From contig CM034107.1 in the NCBI GenBank assembly GCA_019914945.1, forward strand, positions 8,246,001-8,310,000: a stretch of 64,000 nucleotides of DNA, in the 5' to 3' direction. Below the pieces are notes generated by a model. It did not search any database, was not told the origin of the DNA, and saw nothing but the letters and a program-made list of their open reading frames with translations. The position numbers were made by a program, and so were the translations under genes. Source of the DNA: Typha latifolia (taxonomy: Eukaryota > Streptophyta > Magnoliopsida > Poales > Typhaceae). How positions within the stretch are numbered: the stretch's first letter is position 1; each line of letters starts with the position of its first letter. Shown here one piece after another: positions 1-11,743 of this stretch.

Positions 1-476
1 GTGGCCAGATATGGCAAGATAGCAGCCCCACTTACATCCTTATTGAGGAAGGACGCCTTCAAGTGGACTAACGAGGTGACCCGGGCCTTCAAGGAGCGGA
101 AGGCCGCCATGACCACGACACCTGTGCTAGCCTTTTCGAATTTCACATAGTAGTCCGTAAATGAGTGTGATGCCCTTGGGGCAGGGATCGACGCTGTACT
201 TATATAAAAGCGAAGGCCTATAGCTTATCTTCGCAAGGCCTTATTTGGGAGGTCACAGCAATTCTCCACTTACGAGCGCGAGATGCTCGCCATTTTGCAT
301 GTGGTGACCAAATGGCAGACCTATCTGATTGGACGGTGGTTCGTGATTCAAATAGATTAGCAGAGCCTTCCCAACTTTATGAGTCAGCCCATTCATACTC
401 TAGCACATCAGAGATGGGTCTCCAAACTACTGTATATGATTTTGAGTTGTAGTACAAAAAGGGGACAAAGAACAAG
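1..476 (+). pseudogene. Ty3/gypsy (family C) RNase H fragment
   Basis: Reading the + strand gives gypsy pol sequence just after the reverse transcriptase core: a [11 protein letters not shown] stretch, then FKWTNE and later a YEREMLAILH block, which is typical of the tethered RNase H of plant Ty3/gypsy elements. In-frame stops and a frameshift break it. The same protein region occurs at 63544-64000, so both belong to one family. It is cut on the right at 477, where a minus-strand chromovirus LTR begins. The left part lies outside the window. It is a dead retrotransposon remnant, not a host gene. Confidence 0.85.
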
Positions 477-3337
477 TGTAACACCCAAACCCTAAACACG
501 TGCATGGCACAAGCCCATACGACACGTGCGTAGTACCTGACCATTTTGTTAGTTACTGACAATCAAATAAACCTGTAGCAACATCATAATTTTATCCACA
601 ATATCTAAACTAAGAATAACTCAAGTCTAACTGTCAACAGCATACAGATAATCTTACTTGGGCCCCACACAGGCCACAACACATCATCAAGAGCTTTTCA
701 CAACTACATATACACAACGGTGGTATATACATAATTATACAAGTACAAAGTCACCTGATAAAATATAAGACAAGGATACAAATACACTTTGGAGGATGTC
801 TACTGATACATCAAATAAGATAACTCATCTGGCATATAACACTAACTACACTCTACTCCTCACTCACCGGCACAACCTCTGAGGGAGAATCCTGCTCCTC
901 TCATTCACCTGGGTTTTTGGAAAGGAGAAAACAAAGAGAGTCATGAGCTAAAGGCTTAGTGAATAGACCTTACCTCGAATCAGTGATGCCAAACAGAGAG
1001 TAAATCAAGTACTGGATAATATGAATCAGAAAGAGTATCATGCCATGAATGAGTAAATAAATGTGTCATCAATAATACATAAATAAAATATAGATAACAT
1101 GGCATAACTGATAAGAATATATAATCCTCGACAATGAATAAACAGGTCACCACGTCATATGATCATCATAACTCTCTCTCAAATATGATATATGATGTAT
1201 GCCGACCATGACAATGCTATGATATCAAAAGCAATCATATATGGTGTATATTGACCACTCAATAATCAGGTATGTCAGATAATAATGAAATCATATGTAT
1301 TTCTCAACATCACAATCATCACTGACATCTCGGTATAATATCATCATACTAGACCACTGTGCACAGTCAACACCCGGTACCCGGTCTCAACATCATGCCC
1401 GAAGGCTTCGAGCATACTCTGCCATCCGCAAGGAGTATCTCAAATATAACCATACCCTGCCATCTGGTAAGGGTATCAACATCCATCCAGACTGGGCAGC
1501 CCACATGGTTGATAGAAACCTCGTGAGGATAACTCGCCACATATGCCCTAGCGAACAGCATGTGTCCAATTATCTGTGCGCACAAACTCAACTGACCTCG
1601 GACATGGGCCACGAGAAATCGCATATCAGTGACCATAATCATTACTCCAGGCACCCCTAACTCTTGCGCCTACTCGGGTATCCCCACTCTTTCTATCAAC
1701 TATTCTATCAATCACATTTCATGCTTTTCTTCTAAATGCCAAATCACATGCATATATCCAGTACAATAACGAGTCAATGCATAATAAGAATTTAGGTGGG
1801 ACAGAAATCAAGAGAAAAATAATGCAATGCCAACTCCAACCATGTATCTAACACATGTATACTCCTGCTAGTCTATCACATGCACACTCATACTAAAAAT
1901 CACTCCAACACAAAGTCATAACAGTATAATCATCTCTAATCATCTCTATTTATCATTATCATACTCAATCCAAGATCAGTCTAATTGTATGCATGATAAA
2001 AATATGCTCGACTGTAATCATATCTAGATAAAGTCATATAATCATGCTGGAAGCCAAAACATGCATATATATAATATATAATAGATCTTAATTTGAGAAA
2101 GACGTCTAGGGGATAAGACTACTCACACCACTGCAAATACCAAATCACCACTCGTTCACGCTGCTACGATAACGATCAAGCCTCGATAGCTAAGTTCACA
2201 GGATCTTAAATAGGGGGGTCGGGATCTGAAATTATTTATAACAAATATGTTAGTCTTTCAATTAATTAAAATTAACCCGACAAAAGGATAGTTTCTTGTT
2301 GTAATTATGTACTTTTCATTTCTATATTTGTTTTGTTATTTATTAACCATAATTATATTATTTAATAGTGTATTTAAAACATAATTATCTACCTATTATT
2401 CTCCTTGATAATTAAGAAAATAAGAATTAAGTTACTATAAATAATTACGTAAGAATATAAATACATAACCCTAATAATTACTATTACTTACCTAGGATTA
2501 AAATAGTAATTTATATTGTAGGTGTTTTGCTAAACATGATATAATTTGAATTATTTAATAACTATGATATAATTATATTTAATTTATACAAATTAAATAC
2601 ATTAAATTAATTAAACTAATTGAATAATTAATAACATAATCAAATATAATTAGAAATAAAAAAATGTGCATATATATATTTATATTTATATTTATATAAA
2701 TAATACATAATGCTGGTCTCAGCCCAGCGCCTTGCCCTGTGCGATCCAAGAGGAAAGAAGGGAAGGAGGAGGAGGAGGAGAAGAAGAAGAAGAAGAAGAA
2801 GAAGAAGAAAGAGGAAGGAAGGAGAGGGTTGGGCCGTGGGGGAGGGGTGCGGCCGCTTGTGGCCACTCAGTGGTCGGCCTCTCCCCGACAGCTCAATCCT
2901 CTGGCGGTCACGAGAGGTAGCCGACAAGGAAAGAAAAAGAGAGAGAGATAGAGAGAGAGAGAGAAAGAGAAAGAGAAGTAGGGTGGCTCACCGGCGTTAG
3001 TGGAGGTGGCGACGGCAGCGGCAGGCTGACGAAGTGTCGGCGGTAGCGGGTAGAGAGAGAGAGAGAGAAAGAGTGTTTGAAAGAGGGAGAAAGAGAGAAG
3101 GGTGAGAGAGAGCCCGAAAGAGAAAAAGAGAGAGAGAGAAAGGAAGAAAAGGGAGAGAGGCGGTGGGGAGAGAGGCGGCGGGGGCCCACCGCGCCAGCTG
3201 GCCCGGCCAGGTTGGCTGGGCTAGCGCATGGGGCACGTGGCGCCCTACCCAGCTGCCACTTCATGGCACGAAGCTATCGTGCCATGCAGTGGAGAGATTT
3301 TTTTATTTTATTATTATTTTTACCTTGGGTTATTACA
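477..3337 (-). mobile_element. Chromovirus (gypsy family B) 3' LTR, minus orientation
   Basis: A 2.86-kb LTR. On the minus strand it runs from TGTAATAACCC (at 3337) to GGGTGTTACA (at 477), so it has TG...CA ends. The same LTR occurs in + orientation at 38222-41304 and 54345-57332; for example all carry a segment around 'cccctagacg' followed by 'tttctcaaatta' (here as reverse complement near 2090-2120). It is the 3' LTR because a polypurine tract and the integrase C-terminus lie directly upstream on the minus strand. Purine-rich microsatellites lie near its start. Short ORFs within it are shadows of simple sequence. Confidence 0.88.
2761..3180. repeat. Purine-rich microsatellite cluster inside LTR
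   Basis: Runs of GGA/GAA (about 2763-2822) and GA dinucleotides (about 2932-2982 and 3052-3180) sit inside the LTR near its U3 start. Matching CT-rich and TTC runs occupy the same place in the + strand copies at 38395-38770 and 54500-54920. Predicted Arg-, Glu- or Ser-rich peptides here are low-complexity artefacts. Confidence 0.85.
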
Positions 3338-3357
3338 TTTTTCTTCCCCCCTTGTAA
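3338..3357 (-). other. Polypurine tract of chromovirus family B
   Basis: The minus strand reads a G/A tract (CAAGGGGGGAAGAAAAA) immediately before the LTR start TGTAATAACC. This is the primer site for plus-strand DNA synthesis in LTR retrotransposons. A near-identical tract precedes the 3' LTR at 54345. Confidence 0.85.
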
Positions 3358-3375
3358 AAATTTTGTCCTCAAAAT

Positions 3376-4208
3376 TTACATACCTCTAAACAATTCTAGA
3401 TATTTGGATCGTATCTCATCTTCACGTTCCCAAGAAGCCTCTTCTACTGCATGATTTCTCCATAGGATTTTTACTAAAAGTATAACTTTTGTTCTTAGTA
3501 CTTTATCTCTTCTAGCAAGGACTTTCACAGGCTGCTCTTCATATGATAAATTTTGTTGTAGCTGAACTGGTTCATAATGAATCACATGCGAAGGATCTGA
3601 TATATATTTCCTTAGTACTGACACATGGAACACATTATGAATTTGCGCTAAGTCAGAGGGTAAAGCTACTCTATAAGCTACAGGCCCCACTCGTCCAAGA
3701 ATCTCATAAGGTCCTATATATCTAGGACTTAACTTTCCTTTCTTTCCAAAGCGAAACACACCCTTCCAAGGTGAAACTCTTAAGAATACTTTATCTCCAA
3801 CCTGAAACTCCAAATGACGCCTCCTATTATCAGCATAACTTTTCTTCCACCTTCATATGTTCTCTAATTATCTTTATCTTCTCAACTGTAGCTTGCACTA
3901 GTATTGAGTTTTCAACCTTCTTTTCTCCAACTTCTTCCCAATCGATTGGTGATCTGCATTTCCTGCCATATAATGCTTCATAGGGAGGCATACCAATACT
4001 AGCATGATAGCTGTTATTATAAGCAAACTCTATCAAGGGTAAATATTTGTCCTAGCCCAATCCAAAATCAATTACACATGCTCTCAACATATCCTCTAAT
4101 GAGGATGATAAGCTGTACTAAATTGTAGTTTTGTTCCAAAAGACTGATGAAACTGCTTCCAAAATCTAGACACAAAACGAGGATCTCTATATGAAGTGAT
4201 ATAACAGG
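3376..4208 (-). pseudogene. Chromovirus integrase C-terminus with chromodomain (truncated pol)
   Basis: The minus strand encodes the end of a Ty3/gypsy pol. In order there is an integrase core piece (ITSYRDPRF, then FWKQF, about 4190-4110), a MPPYEALYGRKCRSP block (about 4000-3950), the GPY/F-type region (LSPRYIGPYEIL) and a C-terminal chromodomain ending around VKILWRNHAVEEASW, with a stop at 3376. The chromodomain targets integration to marked chromatin, and the sequence style fits the Tekay clade. A frameshift and an internal loss of the usual QTDGQSER stretch near 4100 break the core. The upstream part of pol is missing because copia sequence starts at about 4209. Confidence 0.88.
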
Positions 4209-5435
4209 AATTAAATCAGTCGTGGATTCATCTATCATAACATTAGCAGATTCCATAAAAGTAGAAGTGTCAATATTAAATACTCTGTAGGCTCTACTAT
4301 TATTCGAATACCCCAAGAAGATGTCTTCACTACTTCTAGTGTCAAATTTAGTCAAATATTCTCGATCACGCAAGATATAACATTTACTACCAAAAACTCA
4401 AAAATATTTAACACTAGGTTTCTTACCTTTCCAGATTTCATAAGCAGTCATTTTTGTACCTGGTCTTAAATAAACACGATTTATCACATGTACTGATGTA
4501 TTGACCGCCTCCGCCCAAAACCTTTGAGTAACCTTTTTAGCGTGAAGCATAACCCTAGCCATTTCCTGCACAAGTCGGTTCTTTTTTTCAACAATCTCGT
4601 TCTGTTTTGGAGTTATAGGAGCTGAAAACTCATGTTGAATACCAAAAGAATCGCAAAATATCAAAAAAATTTCATTTTCAAATTCTCTACCATGATCAGA
4701 ACGAATCCTAACTAGGGTTGTAGATTTTTCATTCTGCAATTTTAAGCATAGTGATTTAAAAACTTCAAAGGTTTCAGACTTCTCACGTAGAAAGGCAACC
4801 CAGGTATATCTGGAGTAATCATCGACCATTAAGAATATATAGCGTTTACCTCCAAGACATTCCGTTTTTGTTGGACCTATCAAGTCCATGTGAACTAATT
4901 GAAGCACACGGTCAGTGGTAGCTGCATTTACCTTCTTGTGTGAGATCCGAATTTGTTTTCCAATTTGACACGAATCGCACACTCTTTTTGACATTTATTT
5001 CATCTTAGGTATTCCTCTTACCACTTCTTGTTTGGACAGAGTAAATAATTCCTTGTGATTCACATGTCCAAGACGTTGATGCCAAAGATCTGCAATGTCA
5101 AAAGAGGCACTGTTACATTTCAGTTTATATGACGTTCCAACAACATAGCAATTATCAGATGTTCTATATCCATAACATATAACATTACCACCATGATCTA
5201 GAATAGTACAATCATTTTTGGAAAATTTTACCTCATAATCTTCATCACAAAATTGACTGATACTCAGAAGATTTGCTTTCAAGCCCTTAACATAAAGAAC
5301 ATTTTCAAGAATAGGAACCCCCGAAGAACTTACCTTTCCTTTACCTATTACCTTGGATGAATTACCATCTCCGAATGTCACAACTCCCCCTTCATGTTTT
5401 TCAAGATTAGAAAATAACGACTTATCACCCGACAT
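4209..5435 (-). pseudogene. copia pol fragment: GAG-pre-integrase and integrase (copy 1)
   Basis: The minus strand encodes the GAG-pre-integrase block (LWHQRLGHVNHKELF, about 5085), a CxxC half-finger near VCDSCQIGKQ, and the integrase catalytic core with D in HMDLIGPT, D in IRSDHGREFE and the E-containing region with NEIVEKKNR. It ends near SNNSRAY, and a linker that normally precedes the reverse transcriptase follows. A stop at 4994/4995 splits it, and the protease active-site stretch (the YLDSGCSRH of copy 2) is frame-broken near 5440-5480. A dead partial copy. Confidence 0.87.
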
Positions 5436-5439
5436 ATGT

Positions 5440-7288
5440 CTTGAATGTGACCACTATCTAAATACCACAAATCAGAATTTAAAACTTTCAATTTGTATGC
5501 ACAACATAAAATTTCAAATCACTTTTCTTGACCCATATGGCCTTTGTTTTCATCCCATAAATGAAAGCAGTTCTAGGTTTTTGCAAAAATTTGCAATGAG
5601 GTCGAATATGCCCTAGAATGCCGCAATGATAGCATGTCGGAACAAACCCTTTTCTACTCACCTTTTGTCGAGGAGTGTGACTAAAGTTTACCTTTGGTGC
5701 CGTTGACGATTCACCAGTTTGTAGATTCACCTTCAGTTTAGAAGCATTCATTCAAGATTGCTTTGTAAAGGCGGTTGATGACTTCAGATATTCTTCTTTT
5801 TGTATACCTGCAGAAACGAAGACAGTTTTATTATTATTTGAATTACTAGTGTATCCAACACCATACCTGTCTTTTCTAGAGATCTGAGCCTTTAGAATCT
5901 TGTCAAGTTTGTTCTTCCCTTTTAGAAATGTCACTTCCTTATTCAATCGCTCTAGTTCAATTTCATTAGCCTTCATTTTATTTTTTTGCATTGTCAAGTT
6001 GTTCAGAAAGGTCTTTGACACGTTCAAGTTCCAATTTGTACTTCTCCTCAAATTGAGTTCCTTCTAGTTCGATTACCTTGAGTCGTTAAAGTAGTCTAAG
6101 ATTGATTTTCTTGAGTTTAAACGACTCCAGGTATAGGTCATTATATGCCTTTTGAGTTTCAGATTTATCTTCCTTAGCTGGTAATATATCCTGATCATCT
6201 GTACTATCAATATCAACAACAGAATCGATATTAAGTAGAGAAGAGGCAAAAGCAACAAAGTTTTCTTCGTCTTTTCCAGAATCATCATTAGATTCATCTG
6301 AGTCATCCCAAGTTACTTTCATAGCTTTACCCTTCTTCTTAAGGCGATTAGGGCATTCTTGTGCTATGTGTCCAAAACCAGAATATTCAAAACATCGAAC
6401 TTTATTCTCAGAATTCTTATTTTTCTGTTTGACACTATTGTTGCTCACACCTATATTCGAACTCGTAGTATTCTTCTTTTTTACAAAGGCTTTGCTTTCA
6501 GCATTCAACTTGTTTGGCTTTCGAAAGAATTTATTAAACTTTTTAACGAACATGGCCAACATCTCAACATCTAAATCACCTTCCTCATCAAACTCCTCTA
6601 TAATTTCTTTAACTGTGGATAGAGCAATCCCTTTGGACTTCCTCTGTTTTGAAAGACTGGATTCAAATGTTTGTAGATTTCCTACCAATTGTTTAACTTT
6701 CATAGAATCGATGTCCTTACTTTCCTCAATAGCTGTAACTTTCGCCTGAAACCTCTCTAGAAGAGACCTAAGGATCTTACGAACAATTTTGTTTTCAGGA
6801 ATTTTCTCTCCTAGGTTGAAACTAGAGTTGACTATATCACTCAGCTTTGCATAGAACTCATCAAATGTCTCATTCTCCTCCATATGTAGAGTTTCAAAAC
6901 TAGTAGTCAACCTCTGAAGTTTAGAAAGTTTTACAACCATAGTTCCTTTGTGAGTAGTTTCTAAGATCGTCCAAGCTTCTTTTGCTATCTCACAAGTAGA
7001 CATTCTTCTAAATTCTTCCGAGAAAACACCACTAAAAATTGCATTTATTGCCTTGCTATTCCATCCAACTTTTTCATAGTCTGACCTATCCCATGACTCT
7101 ATCGGTTTATCAACAAGTTTATCATCCACCATGTACATTGGTGGACTCCAACTGTTCACAATAGCAAACCATACTTGTTCATCTATAGATTTCAAGTAAG
7201 CTCTCATCCTAGCTTTCCAATATCCATAATTTGATCCATCTAGGATAGGAGGTCTAATAGATGATGGTCCATCTCTATAAAAATCCAT
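5440..7288 (-). pseudogene. copia gag (copy 1), frameshifted
   Basis: The likely start is the ATG at 7288 (MDFYRDGPSS), just downstream of the primer binding site; the longer ORF uses the tail of the leader. A UBN2-type gag domain (WKARMRAYLKS, then WTILETTHKGT and LSKLQRLTTSFETL) is followed by a CCHC-like knuckle (CFEYSGFGHIAQEC, one cysteine replaced by Tyr), an acidic stretch, a coiled-coil region (about 6050-5900) and a second CCHC knuckle (CYHCGILGHIRPHC, about 5630). Frameshifts near 6086 and 6055 and a stop at 5752 interrupt it. Copy 2 at 50707-49290 supplies the colinear comparison. Confidence 0.87.
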
Positions 7289-7322
7289 GCCTATTTGATC
7301 TCTCTCAAAGAGTGAGAGAACA

Positions 7323-7335
7323 TGCTCTGATACCA
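7323..7335 (-). other. Primer binding site (initiator tRNA-Met), copia copy 1
   Basis: The minus strand reads TGGTATCAGAGCA two bases after the LTR end. This is the plant initiator tRNA-Met complement used to prime minus-strand synthesis. Confidence 0.93.
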
Positions 7336-7337
7336 AT

Positions 7338-8363
7338 TGAAAAACCCCTAGACACAAGTATGTATCTAAATACTAGGCAATGATATCACTCGTTCACTTA
7401 AGTAAAAGTCCGTAGAAATATTAGGAACGAAAGCAGAGATGAATGCCAAGATTTTAACGTGGAAAAACCCAAACGGGAAAAAATCACAGATCCAAACTCG
7501 AATCAAAACCAATCACTAGAATAGTAGCAGTTACAAGATTAACTCACAAAACAACCTGTCGATCCAAATGACTTTGTTCTTCTCATTCTTGCTCGCTAGA
7601 ACCCACGACTCACTACTTCTCGTGATTGAAGTCCAACCTCAGTAACCCTCAAGATTGATCTTTCGTCTAGATAGCTCTTAAGATGAAAGATTAACTTTTG
7701 TTGATGAGTGGAACCTTGTTAGTTGAAGAACCGATGTAGCCTCAAGAAGTCTCCTTCAATAATGCTTCTTCAACCACCCTAGAGATAGGGCATCACAATC
7801 CTTATATATTATCTCCAAGATAGAGTCAAATCCAAATCTTATCCGTACTCACGAAAGTCCAATTTTATCAAACTTCATTGGTGCATTCGAACGCGGCCTG
7901 GGTGCGTTCGAACGGCATGACTTGATCTCAGGTGCGTTCGAACGGGCCCGACTGTGTTCGAACGCAACAACTTGAATTCTTCAAGTTGCGTTCGAATGCA
8001 CTTGTGAACGCAGCTCTCGGTCTATGTGAACGCAGTACCCGCGTTCGAACGTGTTTGTGAATGCGGCTCTCTGTTTGTGTGAACGCAGTACCCGCGTTCG
8101 AACGCGTTTGTGAATGCGGCTATCTGTCTGTGTGAACACAGTACCCGCGTTCGAACGCGTTTGTGAATGCGGCTCTCTGTCTGTGTGAACGCAGATTCCG
8201 CATTCGAACACGTTTGTGAACGTGGTGTGAACTCAACGGCTTTTCTCCAATAATCTTGCAATTCTTCAAACCAGAGATATTCTAGGCTTGTGTAAAGCTC
8301 ATATACATGAAAAATACACTTAGAATATTTTGTACACAATTGCCAACAAATAAAAACCTAACA
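7338..8363 (-). mobile_element. copia 5' LTR, copy 1 (LTR A)
   Basis: A 1026-bp LTR, + strand ends TGAAAAACC...CCTAACA. It matches LTRs at 36464-37242, 42842-43575 and 50757-51800. It carries GCGTTCGAACGC-type palindromes and about four tandem 53-bp units (about 8000-8220). Many CpG sites in the units are changed to TG or CA compared with the younger copy at 50757. The antisense ORFs across the tandem units give a repetitive 'VHKRVRTRVLRSH' peptide and are not genes. Confidence 0.92.
7985..8225. repeat. 53-bp tandem repeats in copia LTR A
   Basis: About four copies of a 53-bp unit containing GTACCCGCGTTCGAACG and a CTCTCTGTCTGT segment. The unit recurs in LTRs B, C and D with different copy numbers. 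Confidence 0.9.
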
Positions 8364-10592
8364 TAACAGTTCCTCTATGATCAAAATGGGATATCGGTCC
8401 TTGACGGTGATAGCATTTAGTGCCCGGTAGTTGAAACAAAAATGCCATGTCATGTCCTTCTTTTGCACCAATAGCACGGGCAATAAGTAAGAGCTATGAC
8501 TTGGTTGGATGAGGCCTTACTCCAACATCTCGGCTACCATCTTAGAGATAACTTCCATTTGCACATATGGATATCGATACGGCCTCACGTTCGCCAGTGC
8601 AGCCCCAAGCACAATCTCTATGCGATGGTCCACTATTCGCCTTGGTGGAAACTCCTTTGGTTCTCCAAACAATCCAGCAAATTTATCTAATAAATTAGAC
8701 AATTCAATGAAAGTACCTGGACTCATTAGAGGCTCATCTCCTGCTGGTCCTAACTAAAGAAGATAAGCCAAATCACTCACACAAAGCAGCCCCACCATCA
8801 TATGTGCATCGCAGGAATCGGCGGAGATCGGACGCCATCAAGCCACACATCTTTATTTTCTTGCTTAAATTTCATCCACATATTTGGAAATCAAATGTGA
8901 TGGGTCCCAACCTCTATAACCACTAAGTGCCAACGAATAAAAGTCCACAATGATATCGTGTCCTTACACCCGTATACCAACCCAACGACACAAGCTCTCC
9001 ACTCAAAGCTTCGTGTCGTCTCCAATAGCAACGTCAAACCCCGCGATCGGTTCATCGTCCAAGCCCAATCTCCTCACTAACCTCTCATCTAGAAAGTTGT
9101 GTGTACTCTCCGAATCAATGAGGATGTGCACATAATGCTTTCTAATGAGTCCATCCACCCGCAATGTCCTCGGCGTGGTAGTACCCGAATATGCATGCAT
9201 CGATATTTTCGCTTGGATATCATCCTCCGCACCCTCCTCCACGGCCTCCTCATGGACCTCCTCTATACACTCTCCATCATCAACAACTTTGTCATCCTCC
9301 TCCTCGAGACTATTGATGAGCATTACAGTCCCGATCGGTTTGGAACACCGATGACTAAGGGTGAAACATTCATCGCATATAAAGCAAAAGCCCTTCTCTC
9401 TTCGCTCCTCCACTTGGGCAAGTGTGAGAGTTCGAACGGGGGGGGTCTTGTGCCTCCTTTAATATTGAAAGAAGGTTTCAAAGGTGATCATCGTCTAGTA
9501 CTAGCAGTCGCCTTCTTTGAACCCGCAGAATTTCCAATCGGTGTTCTAGGTGCATACCGCCCCTCTTGGTTGCCCCAACTTTTTTTCGTTGCCATCTTGA
9601 GAGCCTTGTGCTTTTGCTCCATCCTCACAGCCTTGTCAAATGCCTCCTATAGAGTGGTAGGACAAAGAGCATGGACATCCACCTGTATCTCCTCCTGCAG
9701 CCCTGAAATGAATGTGCTCATCAATGTTGGTTCAGGCCAAGGTGGCTCACAACGACTACTAACACTTTCAAATTCTACTTGGTACTCCAATACGGTCATC
9801 CTCTGAACTATCTTGTTTAATGTGGCAGCAAAATCTTCATATGCCGCTGTCCCAAATCTATGTGTAATCCTCCTACAAAAGTCAGCCCAACGTAAATCCT
9901 CCACCATGAATAATCGATCGATACCAATGTAATGCCGTTCCTTGAAGGTGAAAGCTTGCCATCTGGACCTTTGCGTCCTTTGTTGTCCCTTGACAATCAA
10001 AGTAGTGTTCTCCCTTGGATAGCATTGTCGGGTTCGCGAAGGATCCTTGGTTCAGGTCTGAACCTTTGTGCTGGTTGATCACCTTCTCTAAATCCTCGAG
10101 CTCGCCTATCTCTATCTCTGAAGGGATCAACATCATCCTCAAAGTACCAATCCTCCTTATGAGCAAAGCACACCAATGTCGCACACCTCTCGGGTTCTAC
10201 CACCGCCGATCTTGGGTTTTGTATCGAAGGTGGGGATGATGTGTAGGCATAGGTAAAAGTAGATCATTGACACTAACATGTCTCACCTGGACCTATGAGG
10301 TATCGGTTCGATGTGGTCCCACCGTTGGTCCTTCTTGAGGCACCAATCTTTGTTGAAGAGATGACGAAGCTGATCGATTCATAACATATTTCTTTAAAGC
10401 GTTATGATCATTCTGCATTGCGTCAACCCTATGCAGCAATGTTTGGAACATGCCCCTAAGTTTATCCGCCAAGCCCATGTTCACACCCATGGACGTTGGT
10501 TGACTCGGTCCTGTCATGGCCGCCCCAAAGGAATCGACCTCACGGTTAGGGTTATCGTGGATCGAATCTTCCCTTATCGGTGTGTTCTCCAT
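8364..10592 (-). pseudogene. Ty3/gypsy (family C) gag-protease-RT, broken
   Basis: The minus strand starts at ATG 10592 (MENTPIREDSIHD). A gag region with a retrotransposon gag domain follows (about 10000-9650: FCRRITHRFG, then LEYQVEFESV), then a zinc-knuckle-like cysteine cluster (CFICDECF, about 9390), then a retropepsin (about 9130) whose expected DSGST reads DSEST. Next are the linker LLDKFAGLFGEPKEF and the start of the reverse transcriptase (PYRYPYVQ, then YRALNAITVKDRYPI) up to 8364. Frameshifts lie near 10000, 9640 and 9000. The rest of RT and RNase H is absent because a copia LTR ends at 8363. Confidence 0.85.
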
Positions 10593-10654
10593 TGATCTCC
10601 TTATTTATGTCATTTTCCTTGTTTCCACCATTAATGGATGTCTAAGGTTCGCTT

Positions 10655-10667
10655 GGCTCTGATACCA
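10655..10667 (-). other. Primer binding site, gypsy family C (minus copy)
   Basis: The minus strand reads TGGTATCAGAGCC immediately inside the LTR end, complementary to initiator tRNA-Met. Confidence 0.92.
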
Positions 10668-10668
10668 A

Positions 10669-11465
10669 TGATAGGCTACGGAACGATCCCTTCAAGATCT
10701 GAATTGATTGCAGGAAGCAGTCTGTGCAACTGAGGGAAAATATTCTCCCGTAGTCAAAAAAATTACGAAACTAAGTGGAATCAATCCGTAACTCTCTAAT
10801 CTACGTTTTTTGTATTTACGCCCTTTGCAGATTCGAACTACAACTAGAACGAAAACATGATATATTGTGGATGATGGTGGTAGTGACGGGTGGAGTGGAT
10901 GTTAGGGTTATGGATGATGATGGAAATGAGGGTGGATTGGTGATGTTTAAGGGATAAAGACAAAGGGGAAGAAGTGGTCTAGATCGTAAGGAAGAGGGAT
11001 GACTTGACAGATGAGGGAGATTAGAAGTTAGGAGAGACCTTGCCAGCGATAGAGGTGGTAGGTTGTAAAAAGGGAGGAAGGAGATTAGGGTAGAGAGACT
11101 AAAGAGAAGATAGAGAGCCAAGAAACTAATATTTCAATAGCATAATGATTTTGGCTACCATCCACGCCTTTATAGAGGCTAGCCAATAAGCCAAAATAAT
11201 AATTATCAACACTAATTCTAATAGACTCCCGCCGATCGTGTTTAAATTTGTCTGATCGCATTCGAACGCACAAAAGGCGTTCTCTATCAATGCGAACCTG
11301 ATGCAGATGTTCGAACACAGCGTTCGAACGCGCCCGACCGTGTTCGAACGCACATTTTGCGTTCTCTATTTTTGCGAACCTGATGCAGGCGTTCGAACAC
11401 AACCTATAGGAAATCTATTTTAATAAAAAATAAATAATTAATGCAATAAGAAAAAGACTCTAACA
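10669..11465 (-). mobile_element. gypsy family C 5' LTR, minus copy
   Basis: A 797-bp LTR, + strand ends TGATAGGCTACGG...CTCTAACA. The + oriented copy of the same family is 61644-62424, and a third, partial minus copy is 60855-61643. It contains TTCGAA palindromes (11260-11400) like those of the copia LTR. The minus-strand U3 begins TGTTAGAGTC. Confidence 0.9.
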
Positions 11466-11743
11466 AGGTGTATCAACACTAGATGGTGTTTTGTGGCTAA
11501 TAGGACCTCTGCTAAGTCCTAGATCGAGTCCTTGATGGTCTCTTTCAAATTAGTAGAAAGTTCTTTGAATAATGCATTGCCCATGCTAGTGGCTCGTCGT
11601 CAATAGTTGCTAGTGGTGGAGAGGGCGTCGGAGAAACTCCTAGGGAATGGAGATGAGTTCCTAATCCTCCATGGTCGCTCATTCCTCATTCATCTTAGAT
11701 CGCGTGATAACCATTATCCAAGGAACATCGGCTCTGATACCAA
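11466..11743 (-). mobile_element. gypsy family D leader fragment with primer binding site
   Basis: On the + strand GGCTCTGATACCA (11730-11742) abuts the TG of another LTR at 11744, so the minus strand has LTR end, primer binding site and leader. No gag domain can be recognised in this 280-bp piece. It ends where the family C LTR begins, as expected if family C inserted into family D. Confidence 0.7.

Larger units (their letters stand above)
4209..8363 (-). mobile_element. 3'-truncated Ty1/copia (Sirevirus-like) element, copy 1
   Basis: Minus-strand order is 5' LTR (8363-7338), primer binding site, gag, protease and integrase, then an abrupt end at about 4209 just before the reverse transcriptase. 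The matching full-length copy is 42842-51800. Homology with that copy starts at the 'ttaaatcagtcg' at about 4212 and 47621 and is lost to the left. The reverse transcriptase, RNase H, env-like ORF and 3' LTR are absent. No target duplication can be tested because the left end is lost. Confidence 0.9.

Noticed and set aside
1295..1660. 121-residue ORF, with a related frame at 56245-56457
   Set aside because: Both are the same family B LTR sequence in opposite orientation; the ORF is shortened in the second copy and has no known motif.
2579..3264. Arg/Glu-, Phe- or Ser-rich ORFs over purine tracts (also 24005-24232, 27797-27997, 38295-38854, 54532-55028 and 59984-60445)
   Set aside because: Low-complexity microsatellite translations inside LTRs or hAT elements, with no domain.
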